64,000 nucleotides of DNA from contig CAVOHV010000005.1 in assembly GCA_963695805.1 (NCBI GenBank), positions 186,001 to 250,000 on the forward strand, given 5' to 3'. The notes below the pieces were generated by a model. It was not told where the DNA came from. It ran no database searches and saw only the letters and a list, made by a program, of their open reading frames with translations. The position numbers and the translations under genes were made by a program. Of this stretch, positions 1 to 8,464 are shown one piece after another. Source of the stretch: DASUPK01 sp963695805 (GTDB taxonomy: Bacteria > Actinomycetota > Thermoleophilia > Solirubrobacterales > 70-9). The number at the start of each line of letters is the position of its first letter. The stretch's first letter is position 1.

Positions 1-1620
1 GATCTCGGCTGCCCTGGCAATCCCGAACTGGATCCGCCGCGCCTCCTCATGCAGCAGGCGGTAGGAGAGCCTCAGTGAGCCGTTCGAGCTCAGGCCGACC
101 CTGCCCTCGGAGTGGTCGTGGAGGTGGACGCCGATCGAAGCGATGTGGTCGAAGTTCGCGACCCGATCAGTGAAGGCCGGGCCAGCACCCGGCAGCCACT
201 GGGCGCCGAAGGAGAGCGGGGTGAAGGTCGCCTCGAGCAGGATCCCCTCGGGCTGCCACTGATCCACGTAGTAGCTCTGCATGACGCCCTCCCAGCCCCG
301 GACCTCCTCCTCGTAGCGCGCGCCGATCCAGGCGGCGGGGTGGATGTGGAGATGCCGTCCCAGTGCCGGATGGCGGACTCCAGAGCGCAGCAGGAGCTCG
401 GGCGTCCCGAAGGCCCCGCCGGCGCTGATCACCGCCTTGGCCCGGACCTGCCAGTCGCGGCCGGAGGCGGTTGATCCGGCCGCGGGGTTTGTGGCGGCCG
501 AATGTGAGGCGGACATCTCCTGCGCACCGGTGGTCGGCATCCCCGCTTGGCAGGCGAGGCCGACCGCCCGGTCGTCCTCAGTGAGCACCCGCTGCACCTG
601 GACGCCCGCCCGAACCCGTGCCCCCGCGGCCACGGCGCGAGGGAGGTAGGAGACATGCGCGGCCCGCTTCGCGTCGATGCGGCAACCCAGAGGGCAGGAG
701 CTGCACTGGACGCAGCGGCCCGCGTTGCGGCTGATCGGCCCGCCGCTCGCGCCCAGCGCCTTCGCGCCCTCGGCGCAGAGCTGCCCATTTCGGCCCAGCG
801 TCTCGATGTCGAGAGGCGTGACGGCGAGGACCTCCTCCGCCGCCTCATAGATCGCATCCAAGTCCGTCGCCCAGTCGACCCCCTCGCGATCCCGCCACTC
901 CTCGAGCACCTCCCGTGGAGCACGGAAGCAGGTGCCGGAGTTGATCACCGTGGTGCCGCCCACGGTGCGGCCGACCGGAACCGGGATCGCGGGCTTGCCC
1001 ACGGCGATCGTCATGCCGCCGTCGCGGTAGAAGAGCGGCATCGCCTCGAGCGGATCGCTGGGGTAGCCGGCGCGATCGACGTAGGGACCTGACTCCAGGA
1101 CCAGCACATCGAGTCCGGCCTCGGCGAGCGTCGCCGCCGCGGCGGCACCACCTGCGCCGGATCCGACGATGGCGACGTCGCACTCCTCGCCCTCGCCCCG
1201 CGGCTCCAGGTCGCCGAGGCTGGTGGGCGCCGGCTCGGGAGTCCCCTCCGCTACGGCACAGCTGTACTCGAAGCCGATCGCCCTCCGGACGCGGTCATCT
1301 CGCGCCCAACCGATCATCGCCAGGAGCTTGGCGAGCAGGAGCAGGTCGCGATAGAGCGCGAAGCGGGACCCCTCCATCTTCGCCATGTACTCGGAGCGGG
1401 CCTCGAGGCTCAGCCGGCTGAAGCGCCACGGGAACGGCAGCCATTCGAAGACCCGCAGGGCGATGCGGACGACCTGCACCGTCCGGGCCGGTAGACGAGA
1501 GAGAAAGCGGGCGAGGGGCTCGGCGACCGGGACCTGTCTCTCGGCCGCCGGCAGCCCGTCCTCACCAGGGGCGAGTGCCTCCGCGATCGCTCGCAGAGTT
1601 CGAAGCTCGGCGGCCCGCAG
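1..1620 (-). CDS. GMC-family FAD oxidoreductase (3' end beyond window)
   Basis: Flavin-dependent oxidoreductase of the glucose-methanol-choline/cholesterol-oxidase superfamily, probably acting on an alcohol or sterol-like substrate. About 540 codons are visible. The N-terminal 140 residues are a helical extension common in actinobacterial members (LRTLRAIAEALAPGE). The dinucleotide-binding motif VAIVGSGAGGAA lies near residues 149-160, and the GMC signature GGTTVINSGTCFRAP follows at about 221-235. Four cysteines in CVQCSSCPLGC (about 303-313) look like a small metal or Fe-S site known in some bacterial members. The frame runs off the window at base 1, so the C-terminal His-Asn catalytic region is not seen. 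The start is unclear. The frame opens after the stop of the upstream gene (1636-1638) and has no ATG, GTG or TTG before the conserved N-terminus. CTG at 1618-1620, preceded by AAGG, is the best candidate, or there is an indel. Substrate is unknown. Confidence 0.85.
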   Translation of the reverse strand, partial: MRAAELRTLRAIAEALAPGEDGLPAAERQVPVAEPLARFLSRLPARTVQVVRIALRVFEWLPFPWRFSRLSLEARSEYMAKMEGSRFALYRDLLLLAKLLAMIGWARDDRVRRAIGFEYSCAVAEGTPEPAPTSLGDLEPRGEGEECDVAIVGSGAGGAAAAATLAEAGLDVLVLESGPYVDRAGYPSDPLEAMPLFYRDGGMTIAVGKPAIPVPVGRTVGGTTVINSGTCFRAPREVLEEWRDREGVDWATDLDAIYEAAEEVLAVTPLDIETLGRNGQLCAEGAKALGASGGPISRNAGRCVQCSSCPLGCRIDAKRAAHVSYLPRAVAAGARVRAGVQVQRVLTEDDRAVGLACQAGMPTTGAQEMSASHSAATNPAAGSTASGRDWQVRAKAVISAGGAFGTPELLLRSGVRHPALGRHLHIHPAAWIGARYEEEVRGWEGVMQSYYVDQWQPEGILLEATFTPLSFGAQWLPGAGPAFTDRVANFDHIASIGVHLHDHSEGRVGLSSNGSLRLSYRLLHEEARRIQFGIARAAEI

Positions 1621-1635
1621 CCCCGGCGGGCGCCT

Positions 1636-2076
1636 TCAGGGCGGGGCGGCGGGGGAGCCGACCCTGCCGGCCAACGACCAGAGCAGCAGGGACGCGAAGA
1701 CGAGGGATCCGTCGACGATTCCATTGAGCAGGTAGACGAAGACGTCGTCCTCGATGAAGAAGACGAGTGAGGTGATCGAGGAAGCCGCCTTGCCGGCGGC
1801 CAGGGCCAGGATCATCGGGCGGTAGCGGACGACGTCGGTCGAGGCGATCCAGGCCAGGAAGGTGATCACCACCATGTAGGCGAATCCGAGCGAGAGCCAC
1901 AGCCGCTCCTCGGTCTTGGGCGCCGGCGTGTCGAAGCCCAGGTGCCCGCCGAGCTCGGTGAGGCGAGCGAGCGTCCCATCCGGCCAGGCGATGAAGAAGA
2001 AGCCGGTGATCGCGAAGCCCACCGCCATCAAGCGCAGGTTGAGTACGACGAAGCGCTCAGCTCTCTCCCCCGACAT
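1636..2076 (-). CDS. Small integral membrane protein, about 4 TM helices
   Basis: 146-residue protein of unknown function. Hydrophobic stretches at about 13-30, 60-80, 86-105 and 112-136 suggest four transmembrane helices, with a charged loop (TPAPKTEERL) after the first. I recognise no catalytic motif. It precedes the GMC oxidoreductase on the same strand by a few bases, so the two are probably cotranscribed and it might be a membrane partner, which is inference. ATG at 2074-2076 has a TAGGAT hexamer 9 nt upstream (2086-2091, minus strand), close to the leaderless arrangement seen elsewhere. It is divergent from gatC, 58 bp away. Confidence 0.7.
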   Translation of the reverse strand: MSGERAERFVVLNLRLMAVGFAITGFFFIAWPDGTLARLTELGGHLGFDTPAPKTEERLWLSLGFAYMVVITFLAWIASTDVVRYRPMILALAAGKAASSITSLVFFIEDDVFVYLLNGIVDGSLVFASLLLWSLAGRVGSPAAPP

Positions 2077-2121
2077 GGCGGCGGCATCCTAACTGGCTGG
2101 CTGGCCAGGATGGTCCACACC

Positions 2122-2127
2122 TAGAAT
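2122..2127 (+). promoter_or_regulatory. -10 hexamer TAGAAT of gatC (leaderless)
   Basis: TAGAAT ends 7 nt before the GTG start of gatC at 2135, and there is no Shine-Dalgarno sequence. This spacing puts the transcription start on or next to the first base of the start codon. Confidence 0.6.
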
Positions 2128-2134
2128 CCGCCGG

Positions 2135-2419
2135 GTGATTGATCGAGACCAGGTGCTCCACGTCGCGAGGCTCGCGCGACTCAAGCTCACCGACGAGGAG
2201 ATCGAGCGGATGGCCGGCGAGCTCTCCGGGATCCTCGAGCACGTCGATCGGATCTCCGAGCTCGACCTCGAGGGGGTCGAGCCGACCTCGCACGTGATCG
2301 CGCTCGAGAACGTCCTGCGGCCGGACGAGCCGCGACCGAGCTGGTCGCGCGACGAGGTCCTGGAGCCTGCCCCGGACGCCGCCAGCGGTGCCTTCCGTGT
2401 CCCGTCGCCCCAGGCTTAG
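2135..2419 (+). CDS. gatC: Asp-tRNA(Asn)/Glu-tRNA(Gln) amidotransferase subunit C
   Basis: 94-residue GatC, the small subunit that wraps around GatA and stabilises GatAB. GatCAB converts mischarged Glu-tRNA(Gln) or Asp-tRNA(Asn) to the cognate amide form in the cytoplasm. The family pattern VARLARLKLTDEEIERMAGEL, then IDRISELDLEGVEPTSHV, is clear and the length is normal. GTG at 2135 is chosen because a -10 hexamer sits 7 nt upstream and residues IDRDQVLHVARLARL match the family N-terminus. The stop TAG (2417-2419) is followed directly by the gatA ATG. First gene of the gatC-gatA-(metallopeptidase)-gatB operon. Confidence 0.95.
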   Translation: MIDRDQVLHVARLARLKLTDEEIERMAGELSGILEHVDRISELDLEGVEPTSHVIALENVLRPDEPRPSWSRDEVLEPAPDAASGAFRVPSPQA

Positions 2420-3901
2420 ATGGCGGAAGAGCTGATCGATCTCACGGTCGCCGAGGCGGCCGACCGCATCCGCTCCGGCGAGCTGGCCGCAGACGAGTAC
2501 TTCGACGCCTACCGCGGGGCGGCGGCCGCCGATTCCCTGAACTCCCTCCTCTGGACCGCGGAGGACGTCGGTCAGGCCGACCTCGAGGGAACTCGTGCCG
2601 CACAGGACGAGATCGATCCCGATCGTCCGTTGGCTGGGATCCCGGTGGCGGTCAAGGACATCTTCTGCACGCAGGGGATTCCCACGACGGCGGGCTCACG
2701 GATCCTCGAGGGCTACCGCCCGCCATATACCGCGACCGCCGTCCGCGGCCTCCGCAAAGCCGGGGCGCGAGTGCTCGGCAAGACCAACATGGACGAGTTT
2801 GCGATGGGGTCATCGAACGAGAACTCCGGGTACGGCCCGGCTCTCAATCCGTGGGACCCGGGGCGGGTACCGGGCGGATCCTCGGGCGGCAGCGCCGCGG
2901 CGGTCGCCGGCCGGCTCGCGCCGTGCGCGATTGGTACGGACACCGGGGGCTCGATCCGACAACCGGCCGCCCTCTGCGGGATCGTCGGGATGAAGCCGAC
3001 CTACGGCGCGGTCTCCCGCTACGGGATGATCGCCTTCGCCTCCTCGCTCGACCAGTGCGGTCCCCTGACGCGGAACGTGACGGACGCGGCGCTCCTCCTC
3101 CAGGCGATGGAGGGCCATGACCACTGCGATTCGACCTCGATCGGCATCGACGGCGGTATCGACCTGCCCAGCCGCGAGGACCTGCGGGGACTCAGCTTCG
3201 GGATCCCCAAGGAGCTCGCCAGCGAGGCGGAGGGAATCGAATCCGGCGTCCGGGAGGTCTTTGAGCGCACGGTCGCACTGATCGAGGAGCTGGGCGGCGA
3301 GGTCGCGGAGACCGAGCTGCCGCACGCGCCGCACGGCATCTCGGCGTACTACGTGCTCGCCCCGGCCGAGGCCTCCGCGAACCTGGCGCGCTTCGACGGC
3401 GTCCGCTACGGGCTGCGGGTCGAGGCCGAGGAGCTGACCGAGATGTACGAGGAGACCCGCGCCCAGGGCTTCGGCGCCGAGGTCAAGCGCCGGATCATGC
3501 TGGGCACCTACGCGCTCTCCTCCGGTTACTACGAGGCCTACTACGGTCGCGCCCAGCGGGTGCGGACCAAGATCGCCGAGGACTTCTCCAAGGCGTTCGA
3601 GCGCTTCGACTTCGTAGTCACCCCGACCTCGCCGACGGTTGCATTCAAGCTGGGGGAGCGGACTGACGATCCCCTGGCGATGTACCTATCGGACTACTGC
3701 ACCGTGCCGATGCCGCTCGCCGGGATCCCGGCGATCTCGATCCCCGCCGGCCTCGCGCAGCCCAACGGCGGTGGCGTTGACCTGCCGGTCGGCTTTCAGA
3801 TCGCAGGGCCCGCCTTCAGCGACTCGGCGATGCTCGATGCCGCCTACGCGATGGAGCGGGCAATCGGCTTCGGCCGCAACGGGAACGGACGGTCGCAGTG
3901 A
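2420..3901 (+). CDS. gatA: Asp-tRNA(Asn)/Glu-tRNA(Gln) amidotransferase subunit A
   Basis: 493-residue amidase-signature subunit that releases ammonia from glutamine for tRNA-dependent amidation in GatB. The Ser-cis-Ser-Lys triad is intact: Lys79 in AVKDIFC, Ser154 in PGGSSGGSAAAV and Ser178 in TDTGGSIRQPA. The glycine/serine-rich amidase signature spans about 150-182. Length is normal for GatA. The ATG follows the gatC stop with no gap, and the TGA overlaps the GTG of the next gene, so the four genes look translationally coupled. No unusual residues were seen. Confidence 0.97.
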   Translation: MAEELIDLTVAEAADRIRSGELAADEYFDAYRGAAAADSLNSLLWTAEDVGQADLEGTRAAQDEIDPDRPLAGIPVAVKDIFCTQGIPTTAGSRILEGYRPPYTATAVRGLRKAGARVLGKTNMDEFAMGSSNENSGYGPALNPWDPGRVPGGSSGGSAAAVAGRLAPCAIGTDTGGSIRQPAALCGIVGMKPTYGAVSRYGMIAFASSLDQCGPLTRNVTDAALLLQAMEGHDHCDSTSIGIDGGIDLPSREDLRGLSFGIPKELASEAEGIESGVREVFERTVALIEELGGEVAETELPHAPHGISAYYVLAPAEASANLARFDGVRYGLRVEAEELTEMYEETRAQGFGAEVKRRIMLGTYALSSGYYEAYYGRAQRVRTKIAEDFSKAFERFDFVVTPTSPTVAFKLGERTDDPLAMYLSDYCTVPMPLAGIPAISIPAGLAQPNGGGVDLPVGFQIAGPAFSDSAMLDAAYAMERAIGFGRNGNGRSQ

Positions 3902-4191
3902 GAGGCGCCCCGGCGCTCACTGATGAGGAGTTCCGCGAGGCGGTCAGGGACGCCCTCGACTCGCTGCCGCCGGAGATCGCATCGCACCTGACAAACGTCG
4001 CGGTGATCGTCGAGGACCGGCATCCGAGCGGGCGCCTGATGGGCCTGTTCGATCCGCGGGGCGGCATGCCGCGAATCATCATCTACCGCGAGCATCACGC
4101 CGACGCGGAGAGCGTCCGCCAGACGGTCCTTCACGAGGTCGGCCACTACTTCGGCGCGGACGAGGCGACGGTCAGAGGGTGGGGCCTGTGA
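3898..4191 (+). CDS. Zincin-like metallopeptidase family protein (HExxH)
   Basis: 97-residue protein of the small zincin-like metallopeptidase family (formerly DUF1025), with the zinc motif HEVGHYFGADE at residues 79-89. The two His and the Glu of HExxH are present. The N-terminal half (LTDEEFREAVRDALDSLPPE) and FDPRGGMPRIIIYRE match the family. Members are usually somewhat longer, so this one is compact. GTG at 3898 overlaps the gatA stop (GTGA), and the gene ends on another GTGA overlap with gatB, so it is embedded in the gat operon. Its substrate is unknown, and a link to tRNA amidation is only suggested by position. Confidence 0.85.
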   Translation: MRGAPALTDEEFREAVRDALDSLPPEIASHLTNVAVIVEDRHPSGRLMGLFDPRGGMPRIIIYREHHADAESVRQTVLHEVGHYFGADEATVRGWGL

Positions 4192-5624
4192 GCGCTGAGA
4201 TTGAGGCGGTCATCGGGCTGGAGATCCACGTCCAGCTCTCGACCAGGACGAAGATGTTCTGCGGCTGCTCGCCGTCCTTCGGCGACGAGCCGAACACCCA
4301 CACCTGCCCGGTTTGCCTGGGCCATCCGGGCTCGCTGCCGACGACCAATGAGCAGTCGATCCGCTACGCGCTGATGATCGCGGCGGCGCTGGAGTGCGAA
4401 GTCCCGCCCCGCTCGATCTTCCACCGAAAGCAGTACTTCTATCCGGACCAGGCGAAGAACTACCAGATCAGCCAGTACGACGAACCGCTTGCGGTGAACG
4501 GCCGGCTCGGCGATGTCCGGATTGAGCGCGCCCACCTCGAGGAGGACACGGCGAAGATGATCCACGTGGGCGAGTCGGGACGGATCCACGGCTCGGGAGC
4601 CTCCCTGGTCGACTTCAACCGAGCGGGCACACCGCTGGTCGAGATCGTCACCGAGCCTGACCTGCGCTCAGCCCATCAGGTCCGCGAGTGGGCGCAGCTG
4701 CTCCGCACCACCGTCCGCCAGCTCGGCGTCTCCGACGTGAACATGGAGGAGGGCTCGCTCCGGGTGGACGCCAACGTCTCGATCCGGCCCGTCGGCTCCG
4801 ACGAGCTCGGCACCAAGACCGAGCTCAAGAACATGAACAGCTTCCGGTTCCTGGAGCGAGGGATCGAGGCCGAGCTGGCCCGCCAGCGCAGCCTGCTCGA
4901 GAGCGGGGAGGAGATCGTCCAGGACACGCTCCACTTCCACCCCGAGGACGGCTCGCTCACGCCGCTGCGCTCGAAGGAGTACGCGCACGACTACCGCTAT
5001 TTCCCCGAGCCCGACCTCGTGCCCGTGGCGCCCACCGAGGAGATGCTGAAGGAGGCGCGTGATTCGCTTCCCGAGCTGCCGGCACACCGGCGCGAGCGTT
5101 ACCTGAACGAGGTCGGCCTCTCCGAGGAGTCCGCGACCATGCTCGCCTTCCAGCCCGAATACGGGGAGTACTTCGAGCGCGCCGTCGCCAAAGCGGACGG
5201 CACGCCCCCCAAGTCGATCGCCAACTGGGTCACCGGCGAGCTGGTCGCCGCGCTTCGTCAGGCGGGCGCGGAGGACGACCCGATGGCCTCCAAGGCGACC
5301 CCCGAGGCCGTCGCCGCACTCGCCGGCCTCGTGGAGGCCAAGACAATCTCGCACGGCGCCGGCAAGCAGGTCCTCGCGAAGCTCGTCGGAGAGGGCGGCG
5401 ATCCGGCGGAGATCGTCGAGCGGGAAGGCCTCGCCCAGATCTCAGACAGCTCCGAGCTGGAGGGGATCGTCGACCGAGCGATCGAGGCCGAACCCGAAGC
5501 CGCCGAACAGGTACGACAGGGGAACAACAAGGCGATCGGACGGATCGTCGGCGCGGCGATGAAGGAGAGCAAGGGCCGAGCGGACGGCGGCGCCGTCACC
5601 AAGCTGATCAAGGAGCGTCTGTAG
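4188..5624 (+). CDS. gatB: Asp-tRNA(Asn)/Glu-tRNA(Gln) amidotransferase subunit B
   Basis: 478-residue GatB, the subunit that binds the mischarged tRNA, phosphorylates the acyl group with ATP and transfers ammonia delivered from GatA. The family start AVIGLEIHVQLSTRTKMFC is present, followed by a cysteine-rich zinc-binding segment (CGC...CPVC) at about residues 25-42. The C-terminal YqeY/tail domain ends in GAAMKESKGRADG, and length is normal. Two in-frame GTG codons exist, at 4179 and 4188. I choose 4188 because it forms the same GTGA stop-start overlap used by the preceding gene. Last core gene of the gat operon. Confidence 0.96.
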   Translation: MSAEIEAVIGLEIHVQLSTRTKMFCGCSPSFGDEPNTHTCPVCLGHPGSLPTTNEQSIRYALMIAAALECEVPPRSIFHRKQYFYPDQAKNYQISQYDEPLAVNGRLGDVRIERAHLEEDTAKMIHVGESGRIHGSGASLVDFNRAGTPLVEIVTEPDLRSAHQVREWAQLLRTTVRQLGVSDVNMEEGSLRVDANVSIRPVGSDELGTKTELKNMNSFRFLERGIEAELARQRSLLESGEEIVQDTLHFHPEDGSLTPLRSKEYAHDYRYFPEPDLVPVAPTEEMLKEARDSLPELPAHRRERYLNEVGLSEESATMLAFQPEYGEYFERAVAKADGTPPKSIANWVTGELVAALRQAGAEDDPMASKATPEAVAALAGLVEAKTISHGAGKQVLAKLVGEGGDPAEIVEREGLAQISDSSELEGIVDRAIEAEPEAAEQVRQGNNKAIGRIVGAAMKESKGRADGGAVTKLIKERL

Positions 5625-5632
5625 GCGGACCG

Positions 5633-5929
5633 ATGGCCGGCGCTCCCTACGTGATCATCGCCCTGCTCTTCGGCCTCGCGACCGGGATCATCGGCCGGGC
5701 CAAGGGCAGCTCCTTCTTCCTCTGGCTCGTGGTGGGGACGGTGATTCCGTTCTTCGGGCTGATCGCCGTGATCCTCTACCGCTCGGAGCACGAGGAGCCT
5801 GAGCGCCAGTGCCCGACGTGCAGAAAGACGCTCAAGCTCCACGTCCAGGTCTGCCCGCGCTGCGGTACCGACCTATATTTCCCCGATCCGTCGGAGGTCA
5901 GGCCCGGGCCTGCCCACCGCTCGACCTGA
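5633..5929 (+). CDS. Membrane protein with C-terminal zinc ribbon
   Basis: 98-residue protein with two transmembrane helices (about 6-22 and 29-48) followed by a short zinc ribbon, CPTC at about 60-63 and CPRC at about 74-77. The likely topology puts the ribbon in the cytoplasm. It starts 8 nt after gatB and probably rides on the gat operon transcript. Function is unknown. Similar TM-plus-zinc-ribbon proteins are common in actinobacteria, and position alone does not tie it to tRNA amidation. Confidence 0.75.
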   Translation: MAGAPYVIIALLFGLATGIIGRAKGSSFFLWLVVGTVIPFFGLIAVILYRSEHEEPERQCPTCRKTLKLHVQVCPRCGTDLYFPDPSEVRPGPAHRST

Positions 5930-5968
5930 GTGGGTCAAATTCGCGACAGGCTGGGAAGGGAGCGCAGG

Positions 5969-7304
5969 ATGGGTACTCGCACGGCGAAGCGGCTCGCAGC
6001 GGTTGGTCTTCTCGGAACAATGGGTGCGCTGCTGGTGGGCTCGCCTGCGCTCGCGGCCGTGATCACGCCCAACACGTTCGCTGATGAGAACGGCGGTGGC
6101 ACTGCCTGCTCACTGCGGGAGGCCATCCTGGCCGCCAACACCGACACCGCGTTCGGGGGGTGTCCGGCGGGTGGTGGCGCCGACACGATCCCCCGTGCCA
6201 CCGGGGTCTACGCGCTGTCGATCCCGCGTGGCGCGACCGCTGACGACAGGCTCGACGGTGACCTCCACGTCGCGAGCCCGATGACGATCACACATACCGG
6301 CGTGACCCCGGCCGTGCTCGACGGGGGCGCGGTCGACCGGGTGATTCACGTGTACGGCGCCGGCAACTTGACCGCGTCAGGCGTCACGATCCGGAACGGC
6401 AGGACGAGTATGTCGGGAGGCGGAATTCGCAACGAGGGAAACCTCGACCTTTCGAACGCGACCGTAAAGCGGGAATGAGACGACCGCAAGCTATGGCGGC
6501 GGGATCGCGAACGCCGGCCCGGCGACGATGTCGCTCACCAACGTGACTCTGTCGGACAACCGCGCCGAAGGCGACGGCGGCGGCATCGACCAGGGCTTGG
6601 GCGGGCTGGCAAACCTGAACAACGTCACGATCGCCGGCAACACCGCCGACACCGATGGGGATGCTGGAGGTGGAGGAGGCGTGCTGGTCGCGCCCGCCAC
6701 CCCCTCGAACCCGGTGGGCACCTTCAATTTCCGGAACACGATCATCGCCGGCAACACCGATATCTCTCCGCCTTCGCTCTCCGAGTCGCCCGACTGCGGT
6801 GGAATCCTGGTCTCGCGGGGCAACAACCTGATCGGCGATCGCGCCGACTGCGGGTTCGCACCTCGGGGCGGAGACAGGACCAACGTCAACCCGCGGCTCG
6901 GGCCGCTGGCGAACAACGGCGGCGCGACGTTCACGCGCGCGCTCCTCGCCAAGAGCCCGGCGATCAATGCGGGCGGCGGGGGTTCTGCGCCCATCGACCA
7001 GCGCGGCGTTCCCCGGTCGGCGCCCGACATCGGCGCCTACGAGTTCGCGAGATGCGGCGGAGAGGTGGTCAACCTCGTCGGCACCTCGGGCGAGGACTGG
7101 CTCGCCGGAACGAGCGGGGCCGATGGCATCCTCGGGCTGGGCGGAAGGGACATCCTCAAGGGACGCGCCGGCAAGGACGGGTTGTGCGGTGGCGGCGGCA
7201 GGGACAAGCTGAAGGGGGGCGGGGGCAGGGACACCCTCATCGGAGGCAAGGGCAAAGACGCCTGCAGGGGCGGGCCACGAAAGGACGCGCAGAAGAGCTG
7301 CTGA
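5969..7304 (+). CDS. Secreted CSLREA / beta-helix protein with RTX-like tail (frameshifted)
   Basis: Exported protein of unknown role. ATG 5969 has an AAGGGAG Shine-Dalgarno 6 nt upstream and begins a signal peptide (KRLAAVGLLGTMGALL...ALA). It is followed by the CSLREA motif (CSLREAILAANT) and right-handed beta-helix repeats (GVTIRNGRT, NVTLSDNRA, NNVTIAGNTA, FRNTIIAGNT). The last 75 residues are glycine-aspartate nonapeptides (GGGGRDKLKGGGGRD) and a tail ending ACRGGPRKDAQKSC. The reading frame breaks once. Frame one stops at 6478, and the continuation (SGNETTASYGGGIANAG) is in another frame. Removing one A from the AAA run at 6466-6468 restores one open frame with the expected N-x-T-V-S-G-N repeat. 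Sequencing error or a real mutation are both possible. Confidence 0.75.
6466..6468 (+). other. Frameshift site in the CSLREA gene
   Basis: An AAA run where one A too many interrupts the beta-helix repeat. With two A bases the codons read V-S-G-N-E-T-T-A-S-Y-G-G-G, matching the neighbouring repeats. Confidence 0.7.
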
Positions 7305-7307
7305 GCT

Positions 7308-8381
7308 CTACCTGAGCCAGGTGCGGACGATCGCGTTCGCGAAGCCGAGCCCGTAGCGCATCACCGCCGGCTTCTTGGAATGGCCGTGGGTGCGCTTGGC
7401 GACCGTCACGGGCACCTCCTTGGCCGGGATGTCGCGCTTGATCGCCTCGATCAGGAACTCCGAGGTGTGGAACTGCTCCTGCCGAAGGACGAGCTGGGGG
7501 AGGACCGTGGTTCGCACGGCCCGGTAGCCGTTCGAGCAGTCCGAGACCTTGGTCCGGGTGATGAAGGAGACGACCTTGTTGAAGAAGACGATCCCCAGCT
7601 CCCGTGAGCGGGAGTTGGGATCCGCTTCACCCAGAACGCGCGAGCCGTGCGCGACGTCGACCTCATCGTCGAGCACGGGCTTGACCAGGCGCTCCATCTC
7701 GCTCGCCAGGTGCTGTCCGTCTGCGTCGAGGGTGACCACCACCAGTGCGCCCGACTCCGCCATCAGGCGGTAGCCGGTGCGCAGGGCGGCGCCGCCCCCG
7801 CGGTTGATCACGTGCCTGGCGACCACCGCTCCAGCCTTCGCGGCCTCCTCACTCGTGTCGTCTCCCGAGCCGTCGTCCACCACCAGGACGGCGGTCCGCT
7901 CGCCGCAGACCTCGGGCGGGATGCTCCGGACGACGTCGCCGACGCTCTGGGCCTCGTTGTAGGCGGGAATGACCACGGCGATCTTGTCGCGGAAGCGTTC
8001 GGGGAGCTTCGCCTCGCGGAACTCCTCCCAGGCGAGCCCCTCGAGCAGGGCCGAGAGCTGCTGATTCATCCGGGAGCTCTCGGTCAGCGCCCGCAGGACG
8101 AGCAGGAAGAGAATGACGATCGCGAAGACCGCGAGCCCCAGGATCCGCCCGCCGTTGCCGCGGTTGAAGGAGAAGGCCGAGAGCAGCGAGTTGAGCAGCT
8201 CGGTGCCCGAGATGATCGCCAGGGCGATCCCTCCGAGCAGGGCCAGTAGAACCGCGCCGTTCGACAGCGACCGCCGCCTCCAAATCGCGAACGCGATCAG
8301 GAGAACGGCGAGGACGAGACCGAACGCGCGCAGCGCGGTCAGCTCTTCCGGGAACAGCGAGGCAATCATGGGGACGGTCAA
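7308..8381 (-). CDS. Membrane-anchored family 2 glycosyltransferase (DPM1-like)
   Basis: 357-residue protein. Residues 1-110 hold three or four TM helices and a linker, resembling DUF2304 fused to a glycosyltransferase. Residues 130-350 are a GT-A fold GT2 domain with VVIPAYNEAQSVGDVV, VVDDGSGDDT and the DXD-type DADGQH. It is most like bacterial dolichyl-/polyprenyl-phosphate hexose synthases, which load a sugar onto a lipid carrier at the cytoplasmic face. The start is TTG 8379-8381, with TATTCT 10 nt upstream. It is divergent from sqdB, so a shared role in surface glycolipids is plausible but is inference. The 3' end meets the CSLREA gene tail to tail. Confidence 0.85.
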   Translation of the reverse strand: MTVPMIASLFPEELTALRAFGLVLAVLLIAFAIWRRRSLSNGAVLLALLGGIALAIISGTELLNSLLSAFSFNRGNGGRILGLAVFAIVILFLLVLRALTESSRMNQQLSALLEGLAWEEFREAKLPERFRDKIAVVIPAYNEAQSVGDVVRSIPPEVCGERTAVLVVDDGSGDDTSEEAAKAGAVVARHVINRGGGAALRTGYRLMAESGALVVVTLDADGQHLASEMERLVKPVLDDEVDVAHGSRVLGEADPNSRSRELGIVFFNKVVSFITRTKVSDCSNGYRAVRTTVLPQLVLRQEQFHTSEFLIEAIKRDIPAKEVPVTVAKRTHGHSKKPAVMRYGLGFANAIVRTWLR

Positions 8382-8464
8382 GGCGGCGGCCAGAATAGCC
8401 CCGCTCCGATGTAACGGCCGGGCGTGACGGTGCGCCCGATTGGCCTGTACCCTGCCGCCCTCAC